NCBI GenBank assembly: GCA_030431485.1
Contig: JAUIIR010000026.1
Span: 1 to 51,762 of the forward strand
Length of the DNA stretch: 51,762 bases
From: Alphaproteobacteria bacterium
Lineage (GTDB): Bacteria > Pseudomonadota > Alphaproteobacteria > Rhodobacterales > Rhodobacteraceae
Direction of reading: 5' to 3'
Shown: one piece after another, positions 9,015-16,360 of the stretch
Layout of the letters: each line of letters starts with the position of its first letter
How positions within the stretch are numbered: the first letter of the stretch is position 1
Translations under genes and position numbers: made by a program
The notes under the pieces: generated by a model
Told to the model about the DNA's origin: nothing
Seen by the model: the letters and a program-made list of their open reading frames with translations, nothing else
The model's database searches: none

Positions 9015-9057
9015 TGGGGGCAATGGGCCGAGTCTTCAATACCAGAGGTTGAGCGTC

Positions 9058-9792
9058 GTGGCAAAGTTTGTTCCCCTAAAGTTCTGGGTCACTATCGCCG
9101 TATATCTCGCACTAGGGATGCTGCCACTGCTCGAGGCAGGGATTCTGTGGATCAGCGCGAAAGTGCCAGCCTTGGCGCCATTGCTTGCAGACGCGTTGAC
9201 AACTCGTTTGCTAGCGTCACTAATTTCGGGCCTTTTGGCTCTTTTTCTCGTGGCGCAAGGATGGAGGGTCGTCTGGAAGCTTCCATATGTCGGCCGCAAG
9301 TTAAGCGAGGTGCTCTTCTACGACCTCAACGGGATTTGGACTGCAAGCTTGCAGTCCAACTTCTCAATCGTCGAAAAAATGAAGGATGCCGCAAACAGCA
9401 CCGAGACTCGTTTCGATGTCTTTGATGACGCAGCTCTTCCCGGCCTCCTGGAGCGCAGCTTTGAAGTGCGAATAAAACAGACGTGGTTCCGAACTGACGT
9501 CGAGTTCTTGCCAAACGATACAGATCCGTTGCTCGAGTCGAAAACGATTTCCGTTGAGTTCTTCAAAGCAGAAAATGGTACCAAGACCATGGCTTGGATA
9601 TTTGAAGCGAAAAACAAGCGTGAGAATGGTGCGCGGCTAGCTGTAACCGACGAGCAAGTATATCAGGGAGCCGCTAGCCTCAAACTAAACGAAGACGGAA
9701 GCGAGCTGAAGGGTGAATTCTGGCAAAATCGCTCTTGGCATCGAGGGCTTAATGCTGCCGGACTAATTCGAATGAAAAGGAAAGTTGATTAG
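9058..9792 (+). CDS. CBASS effector: two-TM plus beta-domain (Cap15-like) membrane protein
   Basis: A 244-residue protein from the GTG at 9058, chosen for AGAGG nine bases upstream; an upstream GTG at 8986 would add 24 non-hydrophobic residues and has no good ribosome-binding site. Two membrane helices (about 9-31 and 51-72) are followed by a cytosolic domain opening with the motif D89-L-N-G-x-W94, then a predicted beta-rich region to the end. This is the 2TM-beta architecture of Cap15-type effectors, which bind the CBASS nucleotide in a beta-barrel, oligomerise and disrupt the inner membrane. It is transcribed away from cdn, unusual for a CBASS effector. The family call rests on architecture and the DLNGxW motif shared with OptE next door. 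Confidence 0.75.
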   Translation: MAKFVPLKFWVTIAVYLALGMLPLLEAGILWISAKVPALAPLLADALTTRLLASLISGLLALFLVAQGWRVVWKLPYVGRKLSEVLFYDLNGIWTASLQSNFSIVEKMKDAANSTETRFDVFDDAALPGLLERSFEVRIKQTWFRTDVEFLPNDTDPLLESKTISVEFFKAENGTKTMAWIFEAKNKRENGARLAVTDEQVYQGAASLKLNEDGSELKGEFWQNRSWHRGLNAAGLIRMKRKVD

Positions 9793-9890
9793 AGCCCGGA
9801 GAACGAAATGGTGGCATTAATCAAGTGAATTTGAAGCTACTCAGTGGAGATTTCGGATATTTGATCCAGGTCCGTCCCTGGAGTAGAGTG

Positions 9891-10529
9891 CTAATAGTAT
9901 GAGACCTCCACGTCTGTCTTGGTGGAGGTTTGTTTCAAGATTATTCGCCCGCAGGTCTTTCTGTTAGTGTAGTAGTAGCCGGACAGCTCAAGTGAATTCG
10001 GCGCCTTTAGGGCCGCATTGCGCACATCAAGGATCGTAGATCCGGTATAAGATGGCCACTTCACGTTCGAAGGTGTTGAGCGATATGTGTAGTACAGCTT
10101 GAATTGCCCCGCTTCGATTACCGGTGTAGTTTCAAGTGTCGAGGATTTTGAGGTCTCTGTGTGTAGATCAATTTGCGCCTCAAGGAGGTTTTGCCGAATT
10201 ACCGCTCTTGCCGGAATTTTCTGCCCTCCTTCAAGAGTGATCTCGCCTTCCCATGTCCCATTTAAGTCGGGGTAAAGGGAAGAGTTGAACCTTTTGAGTA
10301 GCTTCCAAATTGGTCGTGAAGTTGAATTGGTTGTGATTGCAAGTATAACAACCAAAACCACCCAAGGCGCTACAGACAAAAGGCGAACGATTGGCAAATC
10401 GCTTTGTAGCACCCGTTCTGCACCCCAATAAGCAAAGATACTTAGGGCTGTGGTTGCAATCGCTACGTAGCGTAGCAAATACGTGAAACTGATAACCCTA
10501 AACATTTGAGCCAATCGAGCTGTACTCAC
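9891..10529 (-). CDS. optE: OptE-like 2TM-beta effector of a Panoptes-type system
   Basis: A 212-residue protein. Two membrane helices (about 15-36 and 47-67) precede a beta-rich cytosolic domain that begins YPD88-LNGTW93-EG, the same signature as the CBASS effector at 9058. The GTG at 10529 has AAAGG about eight bases upstream and overlaps optS by 32 bases. An ATG eight codons on (10505) overlaps by 8 bases but lacks a ribosome-binding site. In the reported Panoptes systems this effector is kept inactive by the cyclic nucleotide made by its mCpol partner, and becomes membrane-toxic when a phage nucleotide sponge removes that ligand. Pairing with mCpol here is direct (same strand, overlapping), so the assignment is strong in context. 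Confidence 0.82.
   Translation of the reverse strand: MSTARLAQMFRVISFTYLLRYVAIATTALSIFAYWGAERVLQSDLPIVRLLSVAPWVVLVVILAITTNSTSRPIWKLLKRFNSSLYPDLNGTWEGEITLEGGQKIPARAVIRQNLLEAQIDLHTETSKSSTLETTPVIEAGQFKLYYTYRSTPSNVKWPSYTGSTILDVRNAALKAPNSLELSGYYYTNRKTCGRIILKQTSTKTDVEVSYY
9904..9929 (+). terminator. Stem-loop downstream of the CBASS effector, inside the 3' end of optE
   Basis: Perfect 8-bp inverted repeat ACCTCCAC (9904-9911) and GTGGAGGT (9922-9929) with a 10-base loop, followed by TTGTTTC on the plus strand. It could end plus-strand transcripts of the effector about 110 bases after its stop. It also lies within the last codons of optE on the other strand. The T-tract is imperfect, so terminator activity is uncertain. 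Confidence 0.35.
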
Positions 10530-10872
10530 AAGCTCGACCTTTCCCCGTGCTCTTTGCGTAAAGAAGCGCTACGTATGCTTCGCGCAGAGACTTTCCGACT
10601 CCGACAGAGAACGAAAGTTCGTGACCAGCGATATTTTCTATTTCTTGGTACAATGCGCCCACATCTATTTTCTCTACCTTCAAAGCTCCAGTTACCCCAT
10701 CTGCGGCACAAAAGAAAACTTCGTAGCCCAATCGGATTAGCAAGTCGGAAATGTGTTGGGTTGTGAGATCGACCAAGTCCTTAGTCGCCTTAAGATCATC
10801 CACGCGGTTTGAAAGATAGCAGCTTGCGAGCTTTCTACCAATGTCATCGCCGTCAATCGCTACATATATCAT
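10498..10872 (-). CDS. optS: OptS: minimal CRISPR polymerase-like cyclase (mCpol)
   Basis: A 124-residue, single-domain palm cyclase related to the Cas10/GGDEF core. The first metal motif is D7-G-D9-D10-I-G. The second, at the usual GGDD/E hairpin, reads A56-A57-D58-G59. The C-terminal signature SVGVGKSLREAY...LLYAKSTGKG matches the end of GGDEF/Cas10 palm domains. No HD, Zn-ribbon or CRISPR-associated domain and no CRISPR array is present, so this is the stand-alone mCpol form. Family knowledge: in Panoptes, mCpol constantly makes a cyclic dinucleotide that silences the adjacent effector. It is the first gene of the two-gene minus-strand operon; the start at 10872 has GGAA upstream. Confidence 0.85.
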   Translation of the reverse strand: MIYVAIDGDDIGRKLASCYLSNRVDDLKATKDLVDLTTQHISDLLIRLGYEVFFCAADGVTGALKVEKIDVGALYQEIENIAGHELSFSVGVGKSLREAYVALLYAKSTGKGRACEYSSIGSNV

Positions 10873-10949
10873 TCACGGTTCCAAATCGTTCATTGTCCAG
10901 CGATGTCCTTCAAAAGGAGAACACGTCGTGTAGTTGCCGTTCCATGAGT

Positions 10950-10979
10950 TATATCAAAGAGATATGCGTAACCAGTCAA
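10950..10979 (-). promoter_or_regulatory. Candidate promoter of the optS-optE operon
   Basis: Read on the minus strand, TTGACT (10974-10979) and GATATA (10950-10955) are 18 bases apart, about 80 bases upstream of the optS start. A near-consensus, constitutive-looking promoter would suit an enzyme that must make its inhibitor all the time; that link is inference. Confidence 0.35.
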
Positions 10980-11078
10980 TTTTGGCGCGGAACAGCGAAC
11001 ACTGCGGATGGCCACCACCGCAAATGCCATGCTATGACGCTACAAACGGGTTCTCCGCCCTCCGTTGGAAAGTCGCAA

Positions 11079-12056
11079 CTAGCTTGGCAGATAGAACTCC
11101 GTAATCCCCCGCTTCCCCTCGGCCCGCCCCAGCTGCACGATCACATCGATGGATTTCCGTATGTATTCCCGCACCTCGGCGAAGGTCAGCGGTGTGCCAG
11201 CTTGCAGCACCATGATCGCCAGCCGGTCGATGGCGAGTTCTGCGGTTTCCGCGTGGATGGTGGAGACAGACCCGCCATGACCGGTGTTGATCGCTTCGAG
11301 ATAGGTCAGAGCCTCGGCGCCGCGCAGCTCGCCGACGATGATCCGGTCGGGGCGCATGCGGAGCGAGGCCTGCAGGAGTGCGTTGGCGCTGCGTTGTGAG
11401 CCGGCACCGCGGTCGGCCAGGAGGGCGACAGTGTTCGGCTGGCCGGGGAAAAGCTCAAAGGCGTCCTCGATGGTAATCAGCCGCTCGTGCTCGCTCACAT
11501 TGGTCAGAAGGTGGCGGGCGAAGGTGGTCTTGCCGGTCGAGGTGCCGCCACTGATCAGGACGTTAAGCCGTGCCTCGACCAGGGTTTGCAGCGCGGCTTC
11601 GAGGTTCTCTTCGGCGAGACTGGCTATGTTCTTCATCTTCTCGGCGCGGAGCGCGTCGAGCGAGACGGCCTTGCCGAAGAGATAGGTGGGTGTGTAGTCC
11701 CGGAGGCTGCCCGAGGCGAAGAGGCGGATTGTGATGGAGGCGCCGCGATCGATGGCGGGCGGCACGGCGACCTGGACCCGGAGGGGTCGGCCCGCATATT
11801 CCACCTTGCCGGAGACGAGGGGGTTCTTTTCAGAGACGCGGGCCTTGGCGTCGCCGACGATGGTCTGGGCCATGTTAAGGGCGGTGGTGCGATCCACGGT
11901 CTGACCTTCGTGGCGCATGGTGGCGTCGCCTGCAACCTCGAGCCAGACCTTGCCGTCCGGGTTGATCGCGATCTCGACCACGTCGTTGCGTCTCAGCAGG
12001 TCGCGGAACGGGTCGAGGTAGCGCTCGAGATATGAGGCTGGTGATGCATGCTCCAT
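11079..12056 (-). CDS. virB11: VirB11 traffic ATPase
   Basis: A 325-residue hexameric secretion ATPase that powers pilus assembly and substrate transfer from the cytoplasmic face. Walker A is GGTSTGKTT (170-178), the Asp box is ITIEDAF (195-200), Walker B is IIVGELRGAE (239-248), and the His box GHGGSVSTIHA is at 259-269. The N-terminal domain (1-120) is of normal length. The ATG overlaps the virB10 stop by one base (TAATG). It is the last gene of the virB operon and borders the defence island. Confidence 0.95.
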   Translation of the reverse strand: MEHASPASYLERYLDPFRDLLRRNDVVEIAINPDGKVWLEVAGDATMRHEGQTVDRTTALNMAQTIVGDAKARVSEKNPLVSGKVEYAGRPLRVQVAVPPAIDRGASITIRLFASGSLRDYTPTYLFGKAVSLDALRAEKMKNIASLAEENLEAALQTLVEARLNVLISGGTSTGKTTFARHLLTNVSEHERLITIEDAFELFPGQPNTVALLADRGAGSQRSANALLQASLRMRPDRIIVGELRGAEALTYLEAINTGHGGSVSTIHAETAELAIDRLAIMVLQAGTPLTFAEVREYIRKSIDVIVQLGRAEGKRGITEFYLPS

Positions 12057-13480
12057 CAGTAAATCACCACATCCCGGTCCACGAGCACGGTGACCGAGGC
12101 CCCCTGATCGACATAGATCGTCGGCGCGATCGAGACCTGGTCGGCGATGACCGAGCCGACCGCGTCCTGAAGGTCGCTGCCGACATCGCCCAGGACGATG
12201 CTGGTGGTTTCATCGTTGGCACTTTCCGCCGCGACGGCTGGTGCCGCCCCGATCACGGAAATCAGCGCCGCCCCGCCGAAGCGCTCGGCGAATTTGGTGT
12301 CGACGAGACCGGTGAGGCCCGAGCGGCCAAGCTGGTCCCCGCCTACCGCGGCGATTTCCATCGAGGTGCCGTCCGGGGTCAGGGCGCGGGTCCAGAGGAT
12401 CAGGATGCGCTTCTGGTGCATCTCGATCCCTGAGCGGTATTGGCCAAAAAGGCGGGAGCCGCGGGGGATCAGGATCCGGTCCCCGGAAAACGCAGGGACC
12501 GGCTCGGAAACGACCGCCACGACAGACCCGGGCAAATCGCTGTTGATGGCGGTCTGGAGCGCGGCCTGGATGACCGAGCCTTGCGTCAGCGTGCGCTCGG
12601 GATGGGTGAGGCGGGCGGCCTCCTGCACTTCGAGCGGGCGCGCGCTTTGCAAGAACTGCTCATTGCCCGAGAGGGTTGGCCCTTGGGTGCCGGGGGCCGC
12701 CGGATCGGCCATCGTCGCGCTACTCGCGCCGCCGCGCGGACCGTCCGCATAGACCACGGCGGGGGATTTGATCTGCGCAGTCAGAAGTTCCTCGGCGACC
12801 CGCTCGGCCTCGCGCTGGCGCTGCTCCTCTTCCTGACGCCGGCGTTCTTCGAGAAGGCGTTGGTCTGCGATCAGCCCCTCGCGGTCGAGCTCGGCTTCGA
12901 GTCCCTCGCGCTGCGCCCGTTCGGCATCGAGCATGGCCTGAAGCCCCTCGATACGGGTCTCGGTCTGGCGCTGCAGGTTGGCAAGCTCTGCCTCTTTCTC
13001 AGCGATAAGCGCTTCCAATGCAGCCTTCTGTTCATCGAAGGCTTCGCGCAGGTCGGCAACGGCGGACTGGATCTCCGAGTTGCGGGCGGCCTGGCTGGCG
13101 GCAAGGGCCTCGCGGAGCTTGGCGATCTCGGCCAGCACCTCGGCGCTCGGTTCGGGGGCAGGGGCGGCGGGCACATCAAGCGCTTCTTCGACGGCGATCA
13201 GCGCGTCATTGACCCGTTGTTCGGTCTCATCGGGTGGAAACTCCAGCCGCCCACCGGTGCCGGGGCGGCGGTCCTGGAAGGTCTCGACATCGGAGGTCTC
13301 TAGTGCGCTGTCACCTTCTTGCAGGCCGGTGGCCAGGAAATACGCGACCCCGGCGCCGCCAAGGGCGAGGGCGGCGGCGAGGGCACCGACCCCGAGGCTG
13401 TTGCCCCGCCGTTTGGATTTGTCGCGCTGGCTGAATTGATCGAGGCGGTTTTGAAGATCTGGAGGGGTTTGATCGGCCAT
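12056..13480 (-). CDS. virB10: VirB10 core-complex protein
   Basis: A 474-residue TrbI/VirB10-family protein bridging both membranes. A short cytosolic head carries a basic RDKSKRR stretch, a single membrane helix lies at about 28-50, and a long Glu/Gln/Arg-rich coiled coil spans about 105-225. The conserved periplasmic/outer-membrane domain (about 285-474) includes ILIPRGSRLFGQY and the typical DLQDAVGS... tail. It is longer than Agrobacterium VirB10 because of the coiled coil. It lies two bases after virB9 and is coupled to virB11. Confidence 0.95.
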   Translation of the reverse strand: MADQTPPDLQNRLDQFSQRDKSKRRGNSLGVGALAAALALGGAGVAYFLATGLQEGDSALETSDVETFQDRRPGTGGRLEFPPDETEQRVNDALIAVEEALDVPAAPAPEPSAEVLAEIAKLREALAASQAARNSEIQSAVADLREAFDEQKAALEALIAEKEAELANLQRQTETRIEGLQAMLDAERAQREGLEAELDREGLIADQRLLEERRRQEEEQRQREAERVAEELLTAQIKSPAVVYADGPRGGASSATMADPAAPGTQGPTLSGNEQFLQSARPLEVQEAARLTHPERTLTQGSVIQAALQTAINSDLPGSVVAVVSEPVPAFSGDRILIPRGSRLFGQYRSGIEMHQKRILILWTRALTPDGTSMEIAAVGGDQLGRSGLTGLVDTKFAERFGGAALISVIGAAPAVAAESANDETTSIVLGDVGSDLQDAVGSVIADQVSIAPTIYVDQGASVTVLVDRDVVIY

Positions 13481-13482
13481 GG

Positions 13483-14205
13483 TCAGTTGCTCACGTAGAT
13501 CGCGCTTTCGTCGCGCCAGGCGCAGATCGCCTCATCGCCGATACGCAGCGTCCAGTAGGTGTTCACCCCTAGCACCCGGACCGTGTTGCCTTGCTGGGTC
13601 CAGTTCACGGTGCGCTCACGGCCCTGGTCATCGGCCTTCAAGAGAGCAGGCTGACGGGCGTTTTCCGGGAAGACGAAATACGTGTAGCGTCCGTCGTCAT
13701 AGATATGGCTGGGGCGGAAATCCCCTTCGCCCGAGACGCGGTAGTTGTAGTTGCGCGGGGCCTCGAACCCCTTGGGCTGGGTGGCACCTGCCGCGCGACG
13801 TTCCTCGTCGGGGTAGCGGAAACGCACCTCGAAGAACATGCCGGTGCGGTTCGGGATCGAGCCCTCGCGCAAATGGAAAGAATAGGTGCGGCGATTGGTG
13901 ATCACCGTCATGTTGGTGGAGGCATTGGCCACATGCGGTTTGATCGTCAGCACATTGCCAAGCTCGGGGATCGGGTCGACCTGGAAGCTTTCGGTGTCGC
14001 CGACAATCACCGCCTCGAAGCGTTCCCCCGTCCCGAAATGAATCGTCGTCGAATGCCGCAAGTCAGTTTCGATCCGGTAGACCTGGTTTTCATTGTAGAC
14101 GGCGGTGCGGATGCGGATGTCGAGCGGACCGCCTTGCGGCGTGGCCTCGGCGAATGCAGCAACAGGAAGGGCAAGCGCCAGAAGGAGCGCAGGTAGAGAT
14201 CTCAT
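13483..14205 (-). CDS. virB9: VirB9 outer-membrane core protein
   Basis: A 240-residue VirB9/CagX-family protein. The first 19 residues are a signal peptide ending AAFA. The N-terminal beta domain contains VYRIETDLRHSTTIHF and NMTVITNRRTYSF, both characteristic of VirB9. The C-terminal domain (about 150-240) would bind VirB7 lipoprotein and VirB10. It sits between virB8 (5-base gap) and virB10 (2-base gap). Confidence 0.94.
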   Translation of the reverse strand: MRSLPALLLALALPVAAFAEATPQGGPLDIRIRTAVYNENQVYRIETDLRHSTTIHFGTGERFEAVIVGDTESFQVDPIPELGNVLTIKPHVANASTNMTVITNRRTYSFHLREGSIPNRTGMFFEVRFRYPDEERRAAGATQPKGFEAPRNYNYRVSGEGDFRPSHIYDDGRYTYFVFPENARQPALLKADDQGRERTVNWTQQGNTVRVLGVNTYWTLRIGDEAICAWRDESAIYVSN

Positions 14206-14210
14206 TTGGG

Positions 14211-14891
14211 TCAGTTCTCCAGGGTCTCGGCGTCGACGCGGTAGGAGGTCACCACGAAGCCCAAGGGGTTGGCCCAGACGTCCTGAAGGCGCTGGCGGGT
14301 TTCGGGTTGGAAGTCGTAGCCGACGGTCGCGACGTAAGACCGGGTGACGGTGCGCGTGTCGCGGGGGCGACGCAGCGTGCGGGTGAAACGGACCTGGGCC
14401 ACGCCGCGCTCGATCTGGTTCACCGACTTGATCACCACCTCGATCTTGGCGTCGCGGCCGTAGACGGTGATCGGGTAGTCTTCATTGGTGGAAGACCAGA
14501 GATCGCGCAACGTGCGGGCGGCATCGCCATCAGAGCGGTCGAGCACCGAGTTGATACGTTGCTCGCCATCGGTCAGGTCATAGGTCTCGCGGTCATCGAC
14601 ATAGGCCACGAGATTGGCCTGGATGATGGCGTCGCTTTCCGAGAGCGTCAGGGCCTGGACGGCGGCGACCCGATCCATCTCGCCGGTTTCCTTGTCGACC
14701 ACGACGACGAAGGTCTCCGTCGTCTTGAGCGGAAAGAGGCTCGCGCCCGCGACCATGCCGGCGACGCCGACCAGCACGCCTGCAGCCGCGACAAACCAGG
14801 CGAAGCGCTCGCGCCGCCTCGGCCCGTAGATGAAATCCGCCTCAAACGCGTCGCGGTCAGGCGCGGAAGAACTAAGTACCTTCTTCTTCAA
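14211..14891 (-). CDS. virB8: VirB8 inner-membrane assembly factor
   Basis: A 226-residue bitopic protein with a cytosolic tail of about 30 residues, one membrane helix (about 31-55, ending GASLFPL) and a periplasmic NTF2-like domain. Typical VirB8 features include the TFVVVVDKETGEM segment and RFTRTLRRP near the C-terminus. VirB8 nucleates the inner-membrane complex. Its position between virB6 and virB9 is the standard one. Confidence 0.93.
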   Translation of the reverse strand: MKKKVLSSSAPDRDAFEADFIYGPRRRERFAWFVAAAGVLVGVAGMVAGASLFPLKTTETFVVVVDKETGEMDRVAAVQALTLSESDAIIQANLVAYVDDRETYDLTDGEQRINSVLDRSDGDAARTLRDLWSSTNEDYPITVYGRDAKIEVVIKSVNQIERGVAQVRFTRTLRRPRDTRTVTRSYVATVGYDFQPETRQRLQDVWANPLGFVVTSYRVDAETLEN

Positions 14892-14908
14892 TTCAGTCGT
14901 CTTTCACA

Positions 14909-15922
14909 TCAGGGTTTGCGGAAGGCCTTGGCGGCGGAAAGAAGCGCGCCGGGGCTTTGCCGGATCATCTCGCCGGTCTTCACCACGCCCGCATTGGCCA
15001 TCTGGTTCAGTTCCTGCGGAGACTTGCCGGTGACGAGGCGCGAAGTGACACCCGTGCCATACTCCCGCGTGTTCACGAAGCCTTGACGTGCGAGGCCGGT
15101 CAGTCCCACGGCATTCGAGGCAATGCCGACGACGCCGGTGAGGTTGGAGGCGATGTAGGGGACCGAGGCCATGATCCCGGCGCTGAGGATCAGGATCACG
15201 AGGAAGGGCAGGATGAGGCTGACGGTCTCGACATCGCCCGGATCGGCGGAGGCGTCCCCGATGGCCTCAGCGATCGCCACGATGATGCCCGCAGCCCCGG
15301 CGGCCGCGACCGGCATGAGCGCATAGCCGATGGTGGCGCGGGTCCAGGCCTCGAAGAGGGATTGGGTCGGCTTGAAGAGCGAGGTCACGATCATGAAGGG
15401 GGCGATCACGATCATCAGGGCGAAGACGATCCGGGCGAAGGCGATGATCCCGGCGGTGACGGCGGCAAAGACGGCGGAAAGAACGAAGAAAATCGCACCC
15501 AGGACCGCGCCGAACACCCAGCCCGCGCGGTCGCCGATCGTGTCGCCATAGGCGGTGATGCGAGCGACCATGTTGTCGAGGCTCTCATAGACCCCGGCCT
15601 CGTCGCCCGAGCCGGTGAGCGCGAGGATCGAGGCTCCGACGGAGTCGGGCACGCGCGTGACGATGTCATAGATGACGCTGAAATTGTCCCAGCTCTGCGC
15701 GAAGATCCCGACGAGCGCGATCTTCATGCCGAAGGCAAAGCCGGTGCCGAAGGGCAGGGGGCGGATCTGCATGACCGCGTTGATCCCGAGCAGCACGACG
15801 AGGAACGCGGCGCCGGCGGAGATCACGTCGCCGACGGCGCCAGCGGAGGAGACAAAGCCGTCCTGCGCCACGGTATCCACCGCGGCGTCGACCTGGCCAA
15901 GGATGTCGCGAATGACCCCCAT
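14909..15922 (-). CDS. virB6: VirB6/TrbL polytopic channel protein
   Basis: A 337-residue inner-membrane protein with at least five hydrophobic segments: about 30-50, 63-80, 134-185 (two helices, FARIVFALMIVIAPFMIVTS), 200-225 and 232-260. The layout and the central long loop match VirB6, which forms part of the DNA channel. Its ATG directly follows the stop of the preceding small gene. The C-terminal tail (about 280-337) is soluble. Confidence 0.9.
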   Translation of the reverse strand: MGVIRDILGQVDAAVDTVAQDGFVSSAGAVGDVISAGAAFLVVLLGINAVMQIRPLPFGTGFAFGMKIALVGIFAQSWDNFSVIYDIVTRVPDSVGASILALTGSGDEAGVYESLDNMVARITAYGDTIGDRAGWVFGAVLGAIFFVLSAVFAAVTAGIIAFARIVFALMIVIAPFMIVTSLFKPTQSLFEAWTRATIGYALMPVAAAGAAGIIVAIAEAIGDASADPGDVETVSLILPFLVILILSAGIMASVPYIASNLTGVVGIASNAVGLTGLARQGFVNTREYGTGVTSRLVTGKSPQELNQMANAGVVKTGEMIRQSPGALLSAAKAFRKP

Positions 15923-16360
15923 TTACTCCGCACAGGCCTCCACGACTTGCGCCTCGAGCGCGTCCGCCTTGGCGTAGAGCTCGAGCACGTTGAAGGGCAG
16001 ACGCAGGTTGTCCGAGGTCTGGAACCGGGGCAGGGCGGTGAGTGCCTGATCCCAGGTGAACTGGTCCAGCAGGCAGGTGCAGGTTTCTGAGGCGAGGGCT
16101 TCTTCGGCAATCAGGATGCGCAGGATCGCGCGGTAGCCGTTGCGCAGATAGGCGGTTTCGGCCAGATCGGTAGGGGGTTTCGGAACACGACATTCATCCG
16201 TTTGATCCCGCGCGATGGCCATCGAGTTGAAGGGCGTGTCGCCGGAAGGGTTCGTGCTCGGGGTCTGGGCCGACGCAGCATTGGGCAGGATGCTCAAGAC
16301 AAGGGCGGCGAGACCGAGCGCCCGGCCTAGAGCCAAGCTGCGGGTCATGGTTTGCCTCAT
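15923..16360 (-). CDS. Secreted small protein between virB5 and virB6, function unknown
   Basis: A 145-residue protein with a signal peptide (cleavage after NAASA, near residue 32) and a helical mature part containing cysteines in DECRVP, the CTC pair and the C-terminal VVEACAE. It is joined to virB5 by an ATGA overlap and abuts virB6, so it is a true member of the virB operon and probably acts in the periplasm. I do not recognise the family. The position fits an entry-exclusion (EexN) or other accessory protein, but the sequence does not show it. Confidence 0.75.
   Translation of the reverse strand: MRQTMTRSLALGRALGLAALVLSILPNAASAQTPSTNPSGDTPFNSMAIARDQTDECRVPKPPTDLAETAYLRNGYRAILRILIAEEALASETCTCLLDQFTWDQALTALPRFQTSDNLRLPFNVLELYAKADALEAQVVEACAE

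Larger units (their letters stand above)
4793..11078. other. Defence island inserted between the mob and virB operons
   Basis: This block is visibly AT-richer than the GC-rich transfer genes on both sides and contains only defence-type or unknown genes: CBASS (5437-9792), Panoptes-like pair (9891-10872) and one orphan (4992-5282). It lies between the 3' ends of two convergent transfer operons, where an insertion harms neither. I see no transposase, integrase, tRNA or flanking direct repeat, so the insertion mechanism is unknown. The boundaries are taken as the ends of virD4 and virB11 and may be off by tens of bases. Confidence 0.75.

Noticed and set aside
8986-9057. GTG 8986 as the start of the CBASS effector
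   Set aside because: No ribosome-binding site, and the extra 24 residues would be transcribed only from a promoter within the cdn leader; the GTG at 9058 has AGAGG at the right distance.
10498-10872. Evidence for a type III CRISPR system from the Cas10-like palm domain
   Set aside because: No CRISPR repeats, no Cas genes and only the minimal palm domain; the stand-alone mCpol explanation with adjacent effector is better.
4793-11078. Attachment-site direct repeats around the defence island
   Set aside because: I compared both edges by eye and found no convincing repeat; a computed comparison could still reveal a short one.
14957-16090. A 377-codon open frame antisense to virB6
   Set aside because: Asp/Gly/Arg/His-rich composition typical of reverse-strand shadows; virB6 is well supported on the other strand.
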